Shown piece after piece: positions 1 through 9,275 of a stretch of DNA of 64,000 nucleotides. The position numbers and the translations under genes are program-made. The DNA is taken from contig JANUWF010001193.1 in assembly GCA_026120185.1 (NCBI GenBank), positions 1,364,001 to 1,428,000 of the forward strand. Reading direction: 5' to 3'. The notes beneath the pieces were generated by a model that was not told the origin of the DNA, did no database searches, and was given only the letters and a program-made list of their open reading frames with translations. Positions within the stretch are counted from its first letter, which is position 1. Each line of letters starts with the position of its first letter. Origin of the DNA: Voacanga thouarsii (taxonomy: Eukaryota > Streptophyta > Magnoliopsida > Gentianales > Apocynaceae).

Positions 1-1
1 A

Positions 2-1151
2 GCAATCTGGGCGCATGTGGTTCACACGTCTTAGTGAATATTTATTGAAAGCGGGATTTAAAAATGACTAGGTATGTCCATGTGTTTTTATTAAGAAATC
101 TGGTTCTAAATTTGTGATATTAGCTATATATGTTGATGATATTAATCTTATTGGAACTCCTGAAGAGCTCCAAGAAACAATTGATTATTTAAAGAGAGAA
201 TTCGAAATCAAGGATTTTGGTAAAACTAAATTTTACCTTGGTTTACAAATTAAACATCTGGAGAGTGGAACATTTATTCATCAATCAACATATACAGCAA
301 AAGTGTTAAAAAGATTTTACATGGACAAAGCACATCCATTGAGTACTCCAATGATTATCCGATCATTAAATGTGGATAAAGATCATTTCCGACCTCAAGA
401 AAATGATGAAGAACTCCTTGGTCCTGAAGTACCATATCTCAGTGCAATTGGTGCATTGATGTATCTTGCTAATAATACACGACCTGATATTGCTTTTACT
501 GTCAATTTATTAGCAAGATTTAGTTCTTCACCAACACGACGACATTGGAATGGAATTAAACAAGTCCTTCGATATCTCCAAGGTACAATTGATCTCGGAT
601 TATTTTATTCAAATACAACCAGCCCAACATTGATTGGTTATGCAGATGATGGTTATTTATCTGATCCACATAAAGCACGTTCTCAAACGGGCTATCTATT
701 TACATGTGGAAATACTGCTATATCATGGCGTTCTACGAAACAATCTATAGCAGCTACTTCTTCAAATCATGCTGAAATTATAACCATTCATGAAGCAAGT
801 CGAGAATGTGTATGGCTAAGATCCATGATTCATTATATCCGAGAAAGTTGTGGATTATCATCGATCAAAGATATTTCAACTCCTCTTTATGAAGACAATG
901 CAGCTTGCTTAGCTCAATTACGAGGAGGATATATTAAAGGAGATCGGACAAAATATATTTCACCAAAATTCTGCTTTGCTCATGAACTCCAGAAGAAAGG
1001 TGAAATTGATGTACTACAAATTCGGTCATGTGACAACCTCGCAGATATTTTCACGAAGACTTTACCGACTGCAACATTTGAAAAGTTGAGATATAAAATC
1101 GGTATGCGTCGGTTTAAAGATTTAAAGGAATCATCTCATCAGGGGGAGTAA
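2..1151 (+). pseudogene. Copia polyprotein remnant: reverse transcriptase C-terminal half and RNase H
   Basis: The frame carries the reverse transcriptase active-site motif YVDD (about 129-140), the connection region with SAIGALMYLANNTRPDI, and the RNase H region including ADIFTKTLP near the C-terminus. An in-frame TAG at 69-71 interrupts the frame just upstream of the longest open stretch, at a place where copy II reads glutamine. From 114 to 1151 the frame is open and ends normally at TAA. The polyprotein would serve copy-and-paste retrotransposition in cytoplasmic particles. It is part of a larger polyprotein truncated by the window edge, and the stop makes this copy unlikely to be autonomous. 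Confidence 0.9.
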
Positions 1152-1276
1152 TAAATAGACATATAGAATAGTGTACTCTTTTTCATTTACTAGATTTTTT
1201 TTCCCACTGGATTTTTATCTAGTAAGGTTTTAACGAGGCATATTCTTTATGTAATGGATGGACATCTAAGGAGGAG

Positions 1277-1643
1277 TGTTATGAATTATTGGAATCTCTA
1301 TTAATTAGTGGAGGCTCCACTAATTATGGATTTATGTGAATTATTAGAGAAGATTTTTATGGATATCCACCATTTAGTGGAAACACCACTAATTGAGATT
1401 AGTGGAAGATGATGTATGCCATGATGTATTCCACTAATTAGAGCTCTATAAATAGAGCTATTCTCTAAACTTGTAATACACCATTATTTTGTGAAAGAAA
1501 TATTAGTGAAAGAAAGATTAGAGAAAGAATTGTGAGAGAAAGAAAGAGAGAAGTTTGAAAAAAAATTCTTGTGCAAAATAGTTAGAGTTTTATTAGTGTG
1601 TAGTGTGAAGATTTTATTCTAACACTACCCTAATTTTATAACA
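1277..1643 (+). repeat. 3' LTR of copia copy I
   Basis: Starts TGTTATGAATT and ends TTATAACA, giving the 6-bp terminal inverted repeat TGTTAT/ATAACA. At 367 bp it is slightly longer than the LTRs of the other copies because a short GAAAGA-rich stretch near 1500-1560 is expanded. It holds a TATAAATA core inside a small palindrome (about 1442-1460) and three inverted pairs of the motif TTAGTGG/CCACTAA between 1304 and 1442. It lies about 500 bp upstream of the phytosulfokine start codon in the same orientation. Confidence 0.93.
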
Positions 1644-2150
1644 ATATCATGATTCTAAATAGGTTTATTTGATTGATTAATATAGTTGAAAATGTCTTTA
1701 TAATGCAAGAAATGCTTATCCATAATAGTCCCACAATAGGACAGCTAATAGAAGTGTACTGGTATTACACTAATCTTGGTCATACAAAGTCACTTAAGTT
1801 AGGGAATCACTCTCTGTGTCTCTGGGTCCTCTGGTCAGCCTTTTATCTCCATTGATCCCTTGCAAGAATGTGAATAGCATCATTAGGGATGCTTTTTTAA
1901 CCGTTTTTTGGTTTGATCTTTTCCTATAAATTCCTGTGGTCGTCTTTGTATACTTTTTTTTTTTTCTCTCTTTGAAGCGGCTGCAATAAAAGTCACCCAT
2001 TTACTCTTCCAAGTTCACACGCATATTTGGTTTGGAGTTGCCGAGTTGGCCTTCTGTCATCATCTCTCTATATATAATTCATGCCCTTATATTCTGTGTG
2101 TGTCACAACTCTCACTCACAGGACAAGCGTACTGTAATCTGCAAGGAAGC
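1644..2150. promoter_or_regulatory. Upstream region of the phytosulfokine gene
   Basis: A TATA-like run (TCTATATATAA) at about 2068-2078 lies about 75 bp before the start codon, a sensible place for the core promoter. The rest is AT-rich with no gene. The region begins directly at the end of the copia LTR, so any distal promoter elements were separated from the gene by that insertion or supplied by it. Confidence 0.5.
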
Positions 2151-2512
2151 ATGTCTAAGGTGGCCACCGTTTTTATAATTGCTCTTCTTTTCTGCTTCTC
2201 ACTATCCTATGCTGCTCGTCCTGTGCCTGTCCTTCATGATGCCACGCGGATGAAAACCCATCTAGAGGTAGATTCTTGAGCTGTTCTGCTGGTTAATTTT
2301 ACTCGTGGAATCCGATTTAAATAAAGTCAAGTCTATGCAAAGTCTTGTTTTTTGTTAACGGGCTTTTGTTGTGTCTGTCTCAGGGTGCCGAAGTTGAAGC
2401 ACAGCCCGTGAACATGGAAGAGAGGTGTGGAGCTGGTGATGAGGAGTGTTTGATGAGGAGAACTCTTGCTGCTCATCTGGATTACATCTATACCCAACAC
2501 CATAAGCCATAG
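2151..2512 (+). CDS. PSK: Phytosulfokine precursor (secreted peptide hormone)
   Basis: Two exons, 2151-2267 and 2384-2512, joined in phase 0 across a 116-bp GT-AG intron, give an 81-residue preproprotein, the usual length for the family. Residues 1-22 are a signal peptide (hydrophobic [13 protein letters not shown]). The C-terminal region has the conserved [14 protein letters not shown] block and the exact hormone sequence YIYTQ, preceded by the acidic aspartate typical of the family and followed by a short HHKP tail. In the known pathway the two tyrosines are sulfated in the Golgi, subtilases free the pentapeptide in the apoplast, and leucine-rich-repeat receptor kinases perceive it to promote growth and modulate defence. 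The start is the first ATG and is followed at once by the signal peptide. It cannot be assigned to a numbered PSK paralogue from this alone. Confidence 0.96.
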
Positions 2513-3740
2513 TTTCTCAAGAAAACAGAAAAGATGGTCTTTTTCATCATCGTTTTTTTTTAAATACCTAGGCCCTATATATCTTTATATCATATGCCCA
2601 CAAATATGTGCTTACTGCTTTGTTTATGGGTTGCAGTTAACTGAAGTTTAATTTTCCTTTGCTTGTTTCTGACTCCAATATATCTATATATATATATCAG
2701 AAAGACTGTCTCTGCTTCATGGGGCAATGTAATATCATACAACTTCTGAGCTATGCATGTTCTTCTTCTCTATCTATTTCTGAACTATAGGTTTCTTTTC
2801 TGAGATTGAGAGGAGAGAAGGAAACATTGGTTTCTTGATACTTCGTGTTTAGTTACTGTGTCTCTTTGATAGCATGTTAATCCCACCGACTCGAGAGAGA
2901 AGGTGTCTTTAACCGAAGAAAAAAACTGAAAACTAGCAAAAAAGAATCTCTATACCGACCTAACAACACGAGGTGCTGACTCTGAAGTCTTCAGCTTTCG
3001 TCTGGTTGACTTAAAGTTCAAAGTCAGAGCACAAACACAAAGAAACAAGACAAATCAAACATAGTTTTGCAACTGGAGTCCGTTACTACATGTTTCTGCA
3101 GATACTATAGTCTTTTGGAATTGCCCTGAAAAACTTTCTATCCCGTTGACAATTTGTAGAGAAGCAATTAACTGAAGAAGAAATGAAGATAAGCATTTTC
3201 TCCTTGGTTTGTTTCAAGAATTTAATGGAAACAACTGCATTTTTTTCGAGTTCAGGTGGGGAAGTTAAGGAAGTATACAATTGTCAGAGATTGATCTTAA
3301 TGAGATTGGTTGACAGTTGAGACATTAATATTACTTCATCCCCTGCAATGACCAGCACTTATTGTATGCATGAAATTGGTACTACCATAGCAGACACCAG
3401 AAGTTCCCTCAATTTCTACATTTTTGGCCATAGGATTAAGTTCTTCTGCGGCATAAATACTGCCTTGCAAATACACATCCATCCTTCACTAGTACCCTAA
3501 GGTGAATATGCTGTCGTCTTGGGACGTGGTCCTTCTCCTGCCACATAGCCGTTTAAGGCCGCTGCAACACCTTTAGACTCTGCAGAGGTCTCCGATAAAC
3601 TGATGGAGATAGAGATGATTAGATATTTATCTTCGTACGACCTATTATTACAGCCTCTCTTTTTTCTTTCTTGTTTTTCTTTGGTTGAAGAAAGCGCTTG
3701 GTTGTTGCATAATTGCACCACCATTACTCCTCAACCTCGG
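2513..3740. other. Intergenic, no gene seen
   Basis: The first 250 bp or so are probably the 3' UTR of the phytosulfokine gene. The rest shows only short open frames with no recognisable domain and no repeat I could define. Confidence 0.5.
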
Positions 3741-4085
3741 TTACTTCGTTTCATAAATATACTTTCTCTTTTCTTATTTATTTATCACAATTAATTAATT
3801 TACACAATTTAAAAAAAATTAATTGATATCTTAAAAGACACATAGTTTTATTTATACATTTCAAAATTATTATTAAATTTAATGTTCTCGATAACTATTT
3901 TCTTATTTTATTTATTCAACTCTTTATTTTTAAAATTATTACACTTTCACTTTTTAAAACTATTTAATATAAAGGTATAATAATAAAATTAACATTAATA
4001 ATACTTAAATTTTTTTAATATGATAGATAAAAAAGAATACTAAAATTTTTTAGTTGTAAAAGATAAATAGAAACGAAGGAAGTAA
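3741..4085. mobile_element. Stowaway-like MITE (Tc1/mariner type), degraded
   Basis: The left end TTACTTCGTTTC and right end GAAACGAAGGAAGTAA are inverted copies of each other apart from a 4-bp gap in the left end. They resemble the CTCCNTCCGTTTC ends of plant Stowaway elements, with TA at the outer edge matching the family's TA target. The interior is very AT-rich and non-coding. Assignment rests on the ends only. Confidence 0.55.
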
Positions 4086-4619
4086 TCAAAATAGTCTATA
4101 TATATATATGTGCATAAACGACATGAGTTGTTTTCCCATTTAACTTCAGTGAAAATCTAAGCCCAGTTGTGCTCTCCACATTAAAGTTGTACTAAGATAT
4201 CTCTGCAGAAGCAGAAAGTCAAAAGTTGCTCAAGCCTTGGAGTAATGGGTTCTTGAATCTTGAGAACGTCCACTTGGAGTTTTAAAGCTCCTTCAAGATT
4301 GGTGATCTAAGCTCTGAAGATTAAACCATGATTTTATACTATTGAAAACTGCAACTATAATACTCACAGTTGAAATGTGAAAACCGCAAGAGGTGCCTTC
4401 AATGAAATGTCTGCAGTGTGAAAATGTACTGGCAGTGCAGCTCTGGAGAAGAAAACAAAATCAACATACTATCGCAGCGTTAGAGCTGAAAAATTCTCGC
4501 AGTTGATGATGCCAAGGAACAGGGAAAGCTTATGACATGCCGGCCACCAACCCAGATTGGGTCAATGTTTATAGGGTTTTAAGTTTTGGTGGAATTTGAT
4601 TAACGGCTCGCCTTTAGGA
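4086..4619. other. Intergenic, no gene seen
   Basis: AT-rich sequence with no open frame above 60 codons and no recognised motif. Confidence 0.5.
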
Positions 4620-5060
4620 TGGTGTGTATTAGACTTGGATCAACTTTGTTTTTTCACATCAATTTTCGTGTTTGGTGGAAAGTCAATCAACTTTGTTTTT
4701 TTCACTTGAATTGAAAGTTTTGCATAGCAAGGAGAGAATAAAAAATCTGCTGCCAAAGGGGTCACAAAGATTGGATAGTCAGTGCGAAAATTTAACAATT
4801 TAAATTCTTACAAGATCTTGACGATTTTTTTTTTAATAGTGTATATTAGACTTAGAACAAATTTTTTTTTTTCACTTCAATTTTGGTGTTTGGTGGAAAG
4901 ACATTCAAATTGAAAGTTTTGCGTAGCAATAAGAGAATAAAAAATCTATTACAAAAAGAATAATTGAATTGATTGGATAGTGAGTACAAAGATGAAAAAT
5001 AATGAGTTTAAGTTCTCACGAGTATTTGTTTATTGACCTACTCAATAGAGGGTAGGACTG
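4620..5060. repeat. Tandem duplication of a non-coding unit of about 220 bp
   Basis: The block beginning near 4622 (GTGTATTAGACTTGG) recurs near 4840 (GTATATTAGACTTAG). Both continue with the same words in the same order: a T-run, TTTGGTGGAAAG, GAAAGTTTTGC, GAGAATAAAAAATCT and GATTGGATAGT. A shorter echo of GAGAATAAAAAATCT occurs near 5088. The copies differ at many positions, so the duplication is not recent. No coding potential. Confidence 0.75.
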
Positions 5061-5465
5061 CAGGCTTCTACCTCTCATAAGAAAGAGAGAATAAAAAATC
5101 TTAAAGATTAAAAAAAAAATAAGTATATACTACATAAAAATGTTAAAAGTATTGTTTTTTTTTAATGGACAAACAGTAAAATCTGCAAGAATGTTTCAGA
5201 TATTTTGCAAGAAGGGCCTTAATAGCTTTAAAAGCTTAAAATGTTTTAATTCAAGCCAGACAATTAAATGGGCTTTCTTTGGTTATTGAAATGGGCTTTC
5301 AAGAGGCCTAAACTGAAGTCCAGACCATCTGGAGCCCGTAGAGAAATTCATGCCGTCTGCCGGAGCCCAATTCCGAGGGTATAAAAACAACACCTATTGG
5401 AATCAGCAGCTGCTGCGAAATTAGCAAAGGATCTCTTTGTGGAAGGAGGGTTGAGAGTCTTGAAA
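5061..5465. promoter_or_regulatory. Upstream region of the 55-residue membrane protein gene
   Basis: Holds GGTATAAAAACA at about 5378-5390, a good TATA box about 80 bp before the start codon at 5466. Nothing else recognised. Confidence 0.5.
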
Positions 5466-7056
5466 ATGTTTGGTCGACGAAGATTTTTGTCGTTCCCCTT
5501 GGTTATTGGCGCGGTGGTGTAAGCTCCTCTGTCTTTCTTGCATTTCTTTTATCTTTATTTCTCTATTATTTCTTCGAGTACCTGCTAGCATGGTGAATTT
5601 TCATATTTTCATTCGTGTCCCTTTTCTCCTGAACAGATTCACTCAGTGGGTTCCGTAATATAAGCAAATTGCAAGAATTGATAAAACCACCTGACATATT
5701 ACGTGAAATAATTGGCCGGTCACCAAGTTTTTTCCCTCCAATAGCATCCGGGAAGAGAAAGATTAGATTTTTATCGCGTTAAAAGTTTGCTTGAATGGAT
5801 GCATTTGACCCCTTCTAATTTTGTGATGGAGTTGAGACAACGATGGTTTATTGCATTTTGGTTAATTTGCTTAATTTATTGAAATAAAGTATTCTCAAGT
5901 ATGCTTTTACCTATGAAATGGTACAAATTATCTACTTGGGGGCATTCAGCTAGATAGGCTAATAAGAAAAATTTTCCACCCCATAGATCTCAGGAAGAAG
6001 TGTTATGGGACTTCCAGAAATGAGGAAATATGCCAGCATTCGTTTATTACTGACGTTCTTTTGTAACGTGTAGCCCAATTTCACTGTTCAAATTTCCAAA
6101 ATGCTTCTTTTGGAGTTGGAATTTTTGTGTAGTTCCTGGATTTACTATCATCTTGCACTACTAATATTCCCGTGTAAGAGTAGTACTTGCTTTTTTAAAG
6201 ATTAGGTTCTAAAAGTAGTCAATATCTCTTCCTTTTTCTAGGACACAATGAAAGCTAAGATTTTAGAAGTAACTGAACAAGAGGAAAACAATTTATATAT
6301 CAAGGATCTTTCTGGTATTTATATTTTGCGTTGGATCTTCTTCCTCTCTGTTGCTTTGTAATGAATTTCAATTTTGAGTGTTGTGCTGCTGGCTTGTTTT
6401 GCGTGTCTGTTGTGCTTCTGTTGCTTGTCACAGTCAGAATTTAGTTGCTTTTTATGTTGTTTTATTTTGGATAAGGTTTCAGCTTTTGTGTATGTAATCC
6501 ATCACTTCTTTACGATTCTAGAAGGCTTTTGAATAAGGGTTATACAAGGTTCAAGTTACTAATAGCTGGGTCATCATCATATTGCATTTTCTGTAATTGA
6601 ACTTGGATTACATTGGAACTACATAACTAGCAATCTTAGTATTACCATACAAGGTTGGGACCAAAGGTAATAGAAGTGAAATATTGGGTGCCAACTAAAT
6701 ACCATCTATCTTCTTTTGACAAATCAGTGGAAAGAGAGAATTTTACCTGGCTGAAAGATATAATTAGCTTCTAGAAGCTGCACATGAATTCAGTATTTAG
6801 CACTACTGACTTGGACTAGCTAGTAGCTTGGAAGGTGTATATTGGTAATTGGTGTAATGGATTTAGTTATAGTTTGTCTGGTTTGCAGAATACTGATTGT
6901 TGATAGAAGAATTCTAAGATGTTCTACATCCATTAACGTAGGATTGGAGTTGTTTCTGGAAAAGCAATTTTTGGTCCCCCACTTGATGAATACTGGAAAA
7001 AGAAGCTTCAGGAAGAGGCAGCAGCAAAAGAAAAGGAGCAAGCTCCTAACAGTTGA
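5466..7056 (+). CDS. Small conserved plant single-pass membrane protein, 55 residues
   Basis: Exon 1 (5466-5518) encodes a basic start (MFGRRRFL) and most of a hydrophobic helix. Exon 2 (6942-7056) finishes the helix and adds GKAIFGPPLDEYWKKK and an alanine/glutamate-rich tail ending in TGA. The exons join in frame across a 1423-bp intron with donor GTAAGC and an AG acceptor. A basic residue cluster before a short membrane span and a charged tail would suit a small subunit of an organelle membrane complex, but that is inference; I do not recognise the function. The short conserved protein supports the splice model better than the alternative acceptor near 5651, which gives an open but featureless frame. 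The 3' UTR probably continues to about 7310. Confidence 0.65.
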
Positions 7057-7982
7057 GCCTGCGAATGTTTTCCTTGAGAGGAGATTATGAAGAGCCATGA
7101 TCCTGGGAGTAATACATTGTCTCTGCACGGTTTTCCTAATGGGCAGATTGTGTGTGAATATCCATTTGTGTTAACTGAAAACAGCAGGTGGCACCACTTC
7201 ACAGAAGCAGTTCAACCCTCTGCTGAGTCTGCTCCTGCCATGCAAGGACAATTTTGTGTTATCTAACACTTTTGTTGTTCAAGCAGGAATATAAAAGAAA
7301 ATTTTTGATTAACATAACATCTGATTGCCTAGTTGTTTTTCTTTTATTTGTCTTGTACTAGGCCTTTGATGAGTGATACAGGATTTCAAGGCATTCATGA
7401 TGCAATATTGTGATCAAGGGGATTGAATAAGTTTGCTGAGATTATTTAGATCATATTGAAGTTTCTCGTATAAGGTGAAAAACAAAATAATCTGCCGCGA
7501 AAATCAGTACATAAACAGTTCCCAACTTCAAAGGGTTTTCACTTGGTCCCCGTTTCCAGAGCAGACAATGGATCTCTAGTTTCTTGTTTCTTCAAATTGG
7601 AAGAGCCTGTGATCAAAGATTTTCTGTTATGCATGCTTTCCCTGGTGAAAGGAATCTGAAATTGGAGATTCAGTTACCAAGAATTTTATGTCCTGGATAA
7701 AGGTACATTCTAAACAAGATTAGACCTTCATCAACCCTTTGGAAGAAAATGGGATGAGTATAATCTATAGGATCACAATATCAATGAGTAGATTGCATTC
7801 TATCTTTGATAGTGACGGGAAACCAGATACACAAAGAAACTCATTTAAACTTTTTTTTTTTTTTGTTTTCCTGGTAGAATATACGAAGAAACTCTTACAA
7901 TAATTCATTTTACACCATCCAAGAAGCGCACGTTTGGGGAAAGAATCGAATAAACTCATGGCAATGCTGACAGTCGGGGATG
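7057..7982. other. Intergenic between convergent genes
   Basis: Contains the 3' ends of the small membrane protein gene (plus) and the PP2-A10-like gene (minus). No further gene recognised. Confidence 0.5.
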
Positions 7983-9275
7983 TTAATGATAATTTGGCAC
8001 CAACATCCAAGGACTGTTCAATATGTGGAAGCATAAAGAAAAGCAAACGGTGACAACAGCTGAAGATTTTCGGCTGATATGTCTAGCAACCTCAAGTCCC
8101 CTATCAACCACCTCCTCTAGCATTACATCAACACTTCTTTTCAAACACTCGGATATCCTTTCGAATAGATATTCCAGAAAAGACCTGACAGTTTCGAAGG
8201 TCACCCTTCCAGTTACATCAAGAACAAATTTTCTATTGCTTGGCACTGCCAAAGCAGAAGACATCTTTCTCATCCATCCACTCTCTTCATTCCCATCAAA
8301 AGATTTCCTTGCTTTTAATTCATTTGACATCAATTGTCGACGGATCAGTGCTTTGCTATCTTTTCCATGGCCTTGGTCTAATTGGTCTAGTTTGGAATAT
8401 GGATAAGTAGAATCTGGAGTTCCATCCGTTTGTTTATTCGTCGGAGCTTGGTGAGAAGTCCTAACGAGAGTTTCTATGGCACCATGGCACAAAGATGCCA
8501 ACATGTCTCTTACTTGATTTTCATGTTTGGGATTTGTCATCCCAGAAAAAAACTCATCATAAGGGTTGATATGCATTGTTTTGTCAAGAAAAACAGTTAC
8601 TGCTGTACTCACAAACAATTGAACGCAATCTCCTATTAGTTCTCTGCATTTATCTTCAAATATCACATTAACCCAGAGTGGCACTGACCCTGATGCCAAT
8701 GTAATATCATCAACTTTTGAGGAAACTTTAGAACTTACACTGAATTGCTTATCAGACCAAAAAGCCACGACCAAATTTCTATCAAATCTTCCAACAACAA
8801 CGGAAGCAAAACCATACCCTGCTTCTGAAAACAGCTTATCCAAAACACGGTCGGAGAAATCTGATTTCTTTATTTCAGAGGCACCAGAGTTAACCGCGCC
8901 CTGCTTATAACCGCGCAAAATTCCCAGAGTCAATGCCCTTGTGATTTTCGTTAGGGACTCTGAGAACTCATCGGAGCAAGTAATCTTCGAAATTTGCTTC
9001 AAACTGTTGGGAATTTGATCAGCATCGGATTCTAAAAATTCTTTCAAATCTTTCGAAACTATGCCAATGGCCTCAGCTGAATCAGACACCATTTCAGCTA
9101 CACTGAAAAGCGCACCAAAGAAATTCAACAATCTTCTCCTCTTCTTTGCCACAGAAGGCGAGTTATAAACTCTATATGCACCATAACCCGTCACAGCCAA
9201 AGCACCCCATGCAAGAAGCGACCTCTTCCGATTCTTAGTGTAAACCAAACCCCGCCTCAACAAATCCAAATCCAT
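7983..9275 (-). CDS. PP2-A10: Protein PHLOEM PROTEIN 2-LIKE A10-like
   Basis: An uninterrupted 430-residue frame, consistent with a single-exon gene. The N-terminus MDLDLLRRGL is followed by a short hydrophobic segment at about residues 18-38 (SLLAWGALAVTGYGAYRVY) and then the basic KKRRRLLNFFGAL block. The middle has SDEFSESLTKITRALTLGI and GFASVVVGRFDRNLV, and the C-terminal region has VTGRVTFETVRSFLEYLFE. These match my recollection of the plant family annotated as PP2-like A10. Despite the name I see no clear Nictaba/PP2 lectin domain, so a carbohydrate-binding role should not be assumed. The ATG at 9275 opens directly into the conserved start. It faces away from the ACR gene, sharing a 2-kb intergenic region. 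Confidence 0.85.
   Translation of the reverse strand: MDLDLLRRGLVYTKNRKRSLLAWGALAVTGYGAYRVYNSPSVAKKRRRLLNFFGALFSVAEMVSDSAEAIGIVSKDLKEFLESDADQIPNSLKQISKITCSDEFSESLTKITRALTLGILRGYKQGAVNSGASEIKKSDFSDRVLDKLFSEAGYGFASVVVGRFDRNLVVAFWSDKQFSVSSKVSSKVDDITLASGSVPLWVNVIFEDKCRELIGDCVQLFVSTAVTVFLDKTMHINPYDEFFSGMTNPKHENQVRDMLASLCHGAIETLVRTSHQAPTNKQTDGTPDSTYPYSKLDQLDQGHGKDSKALIRRQLMSNELKARKSFDGNEESGWMRKMSSALAVPSNRKFVLDVTGRVTFETVRSFLEYLFERISECLKRSVDVMLEEVVDRGLEVARHISRKSSAVVTVCFSLCFHILNSPWMLVPNYH

Larger units (their letters stand above)
1..1643 (+). mobile_element. Ty1-copia LTR retrotransposon, copy I (3' part only)
   Basis: The window opens inside a Ty1-copia element and contains its reverse transcriptase end, RNase H, polypurine tract and 3' LTR. 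The coding part is near-identical to two other copies in this window (23507-28612 minus and 55436-60868 plus), so they form one family. A purine-rich tract (GGGGGAG, around 1143-1149) follows the RNase H end and a second purine run abuts the LTR at about 1277. The 5' half lies outside the window, so target-site duplications cannot be checked. Confidence 0.93.

Noticed and set aside
6248..6357. Possible exon starting MKAKILEVTEQEEN inside the intron of the small membrane protein gene
   Set aside because: It would break the frame joining the two conserved exons, and no clear donor follows.
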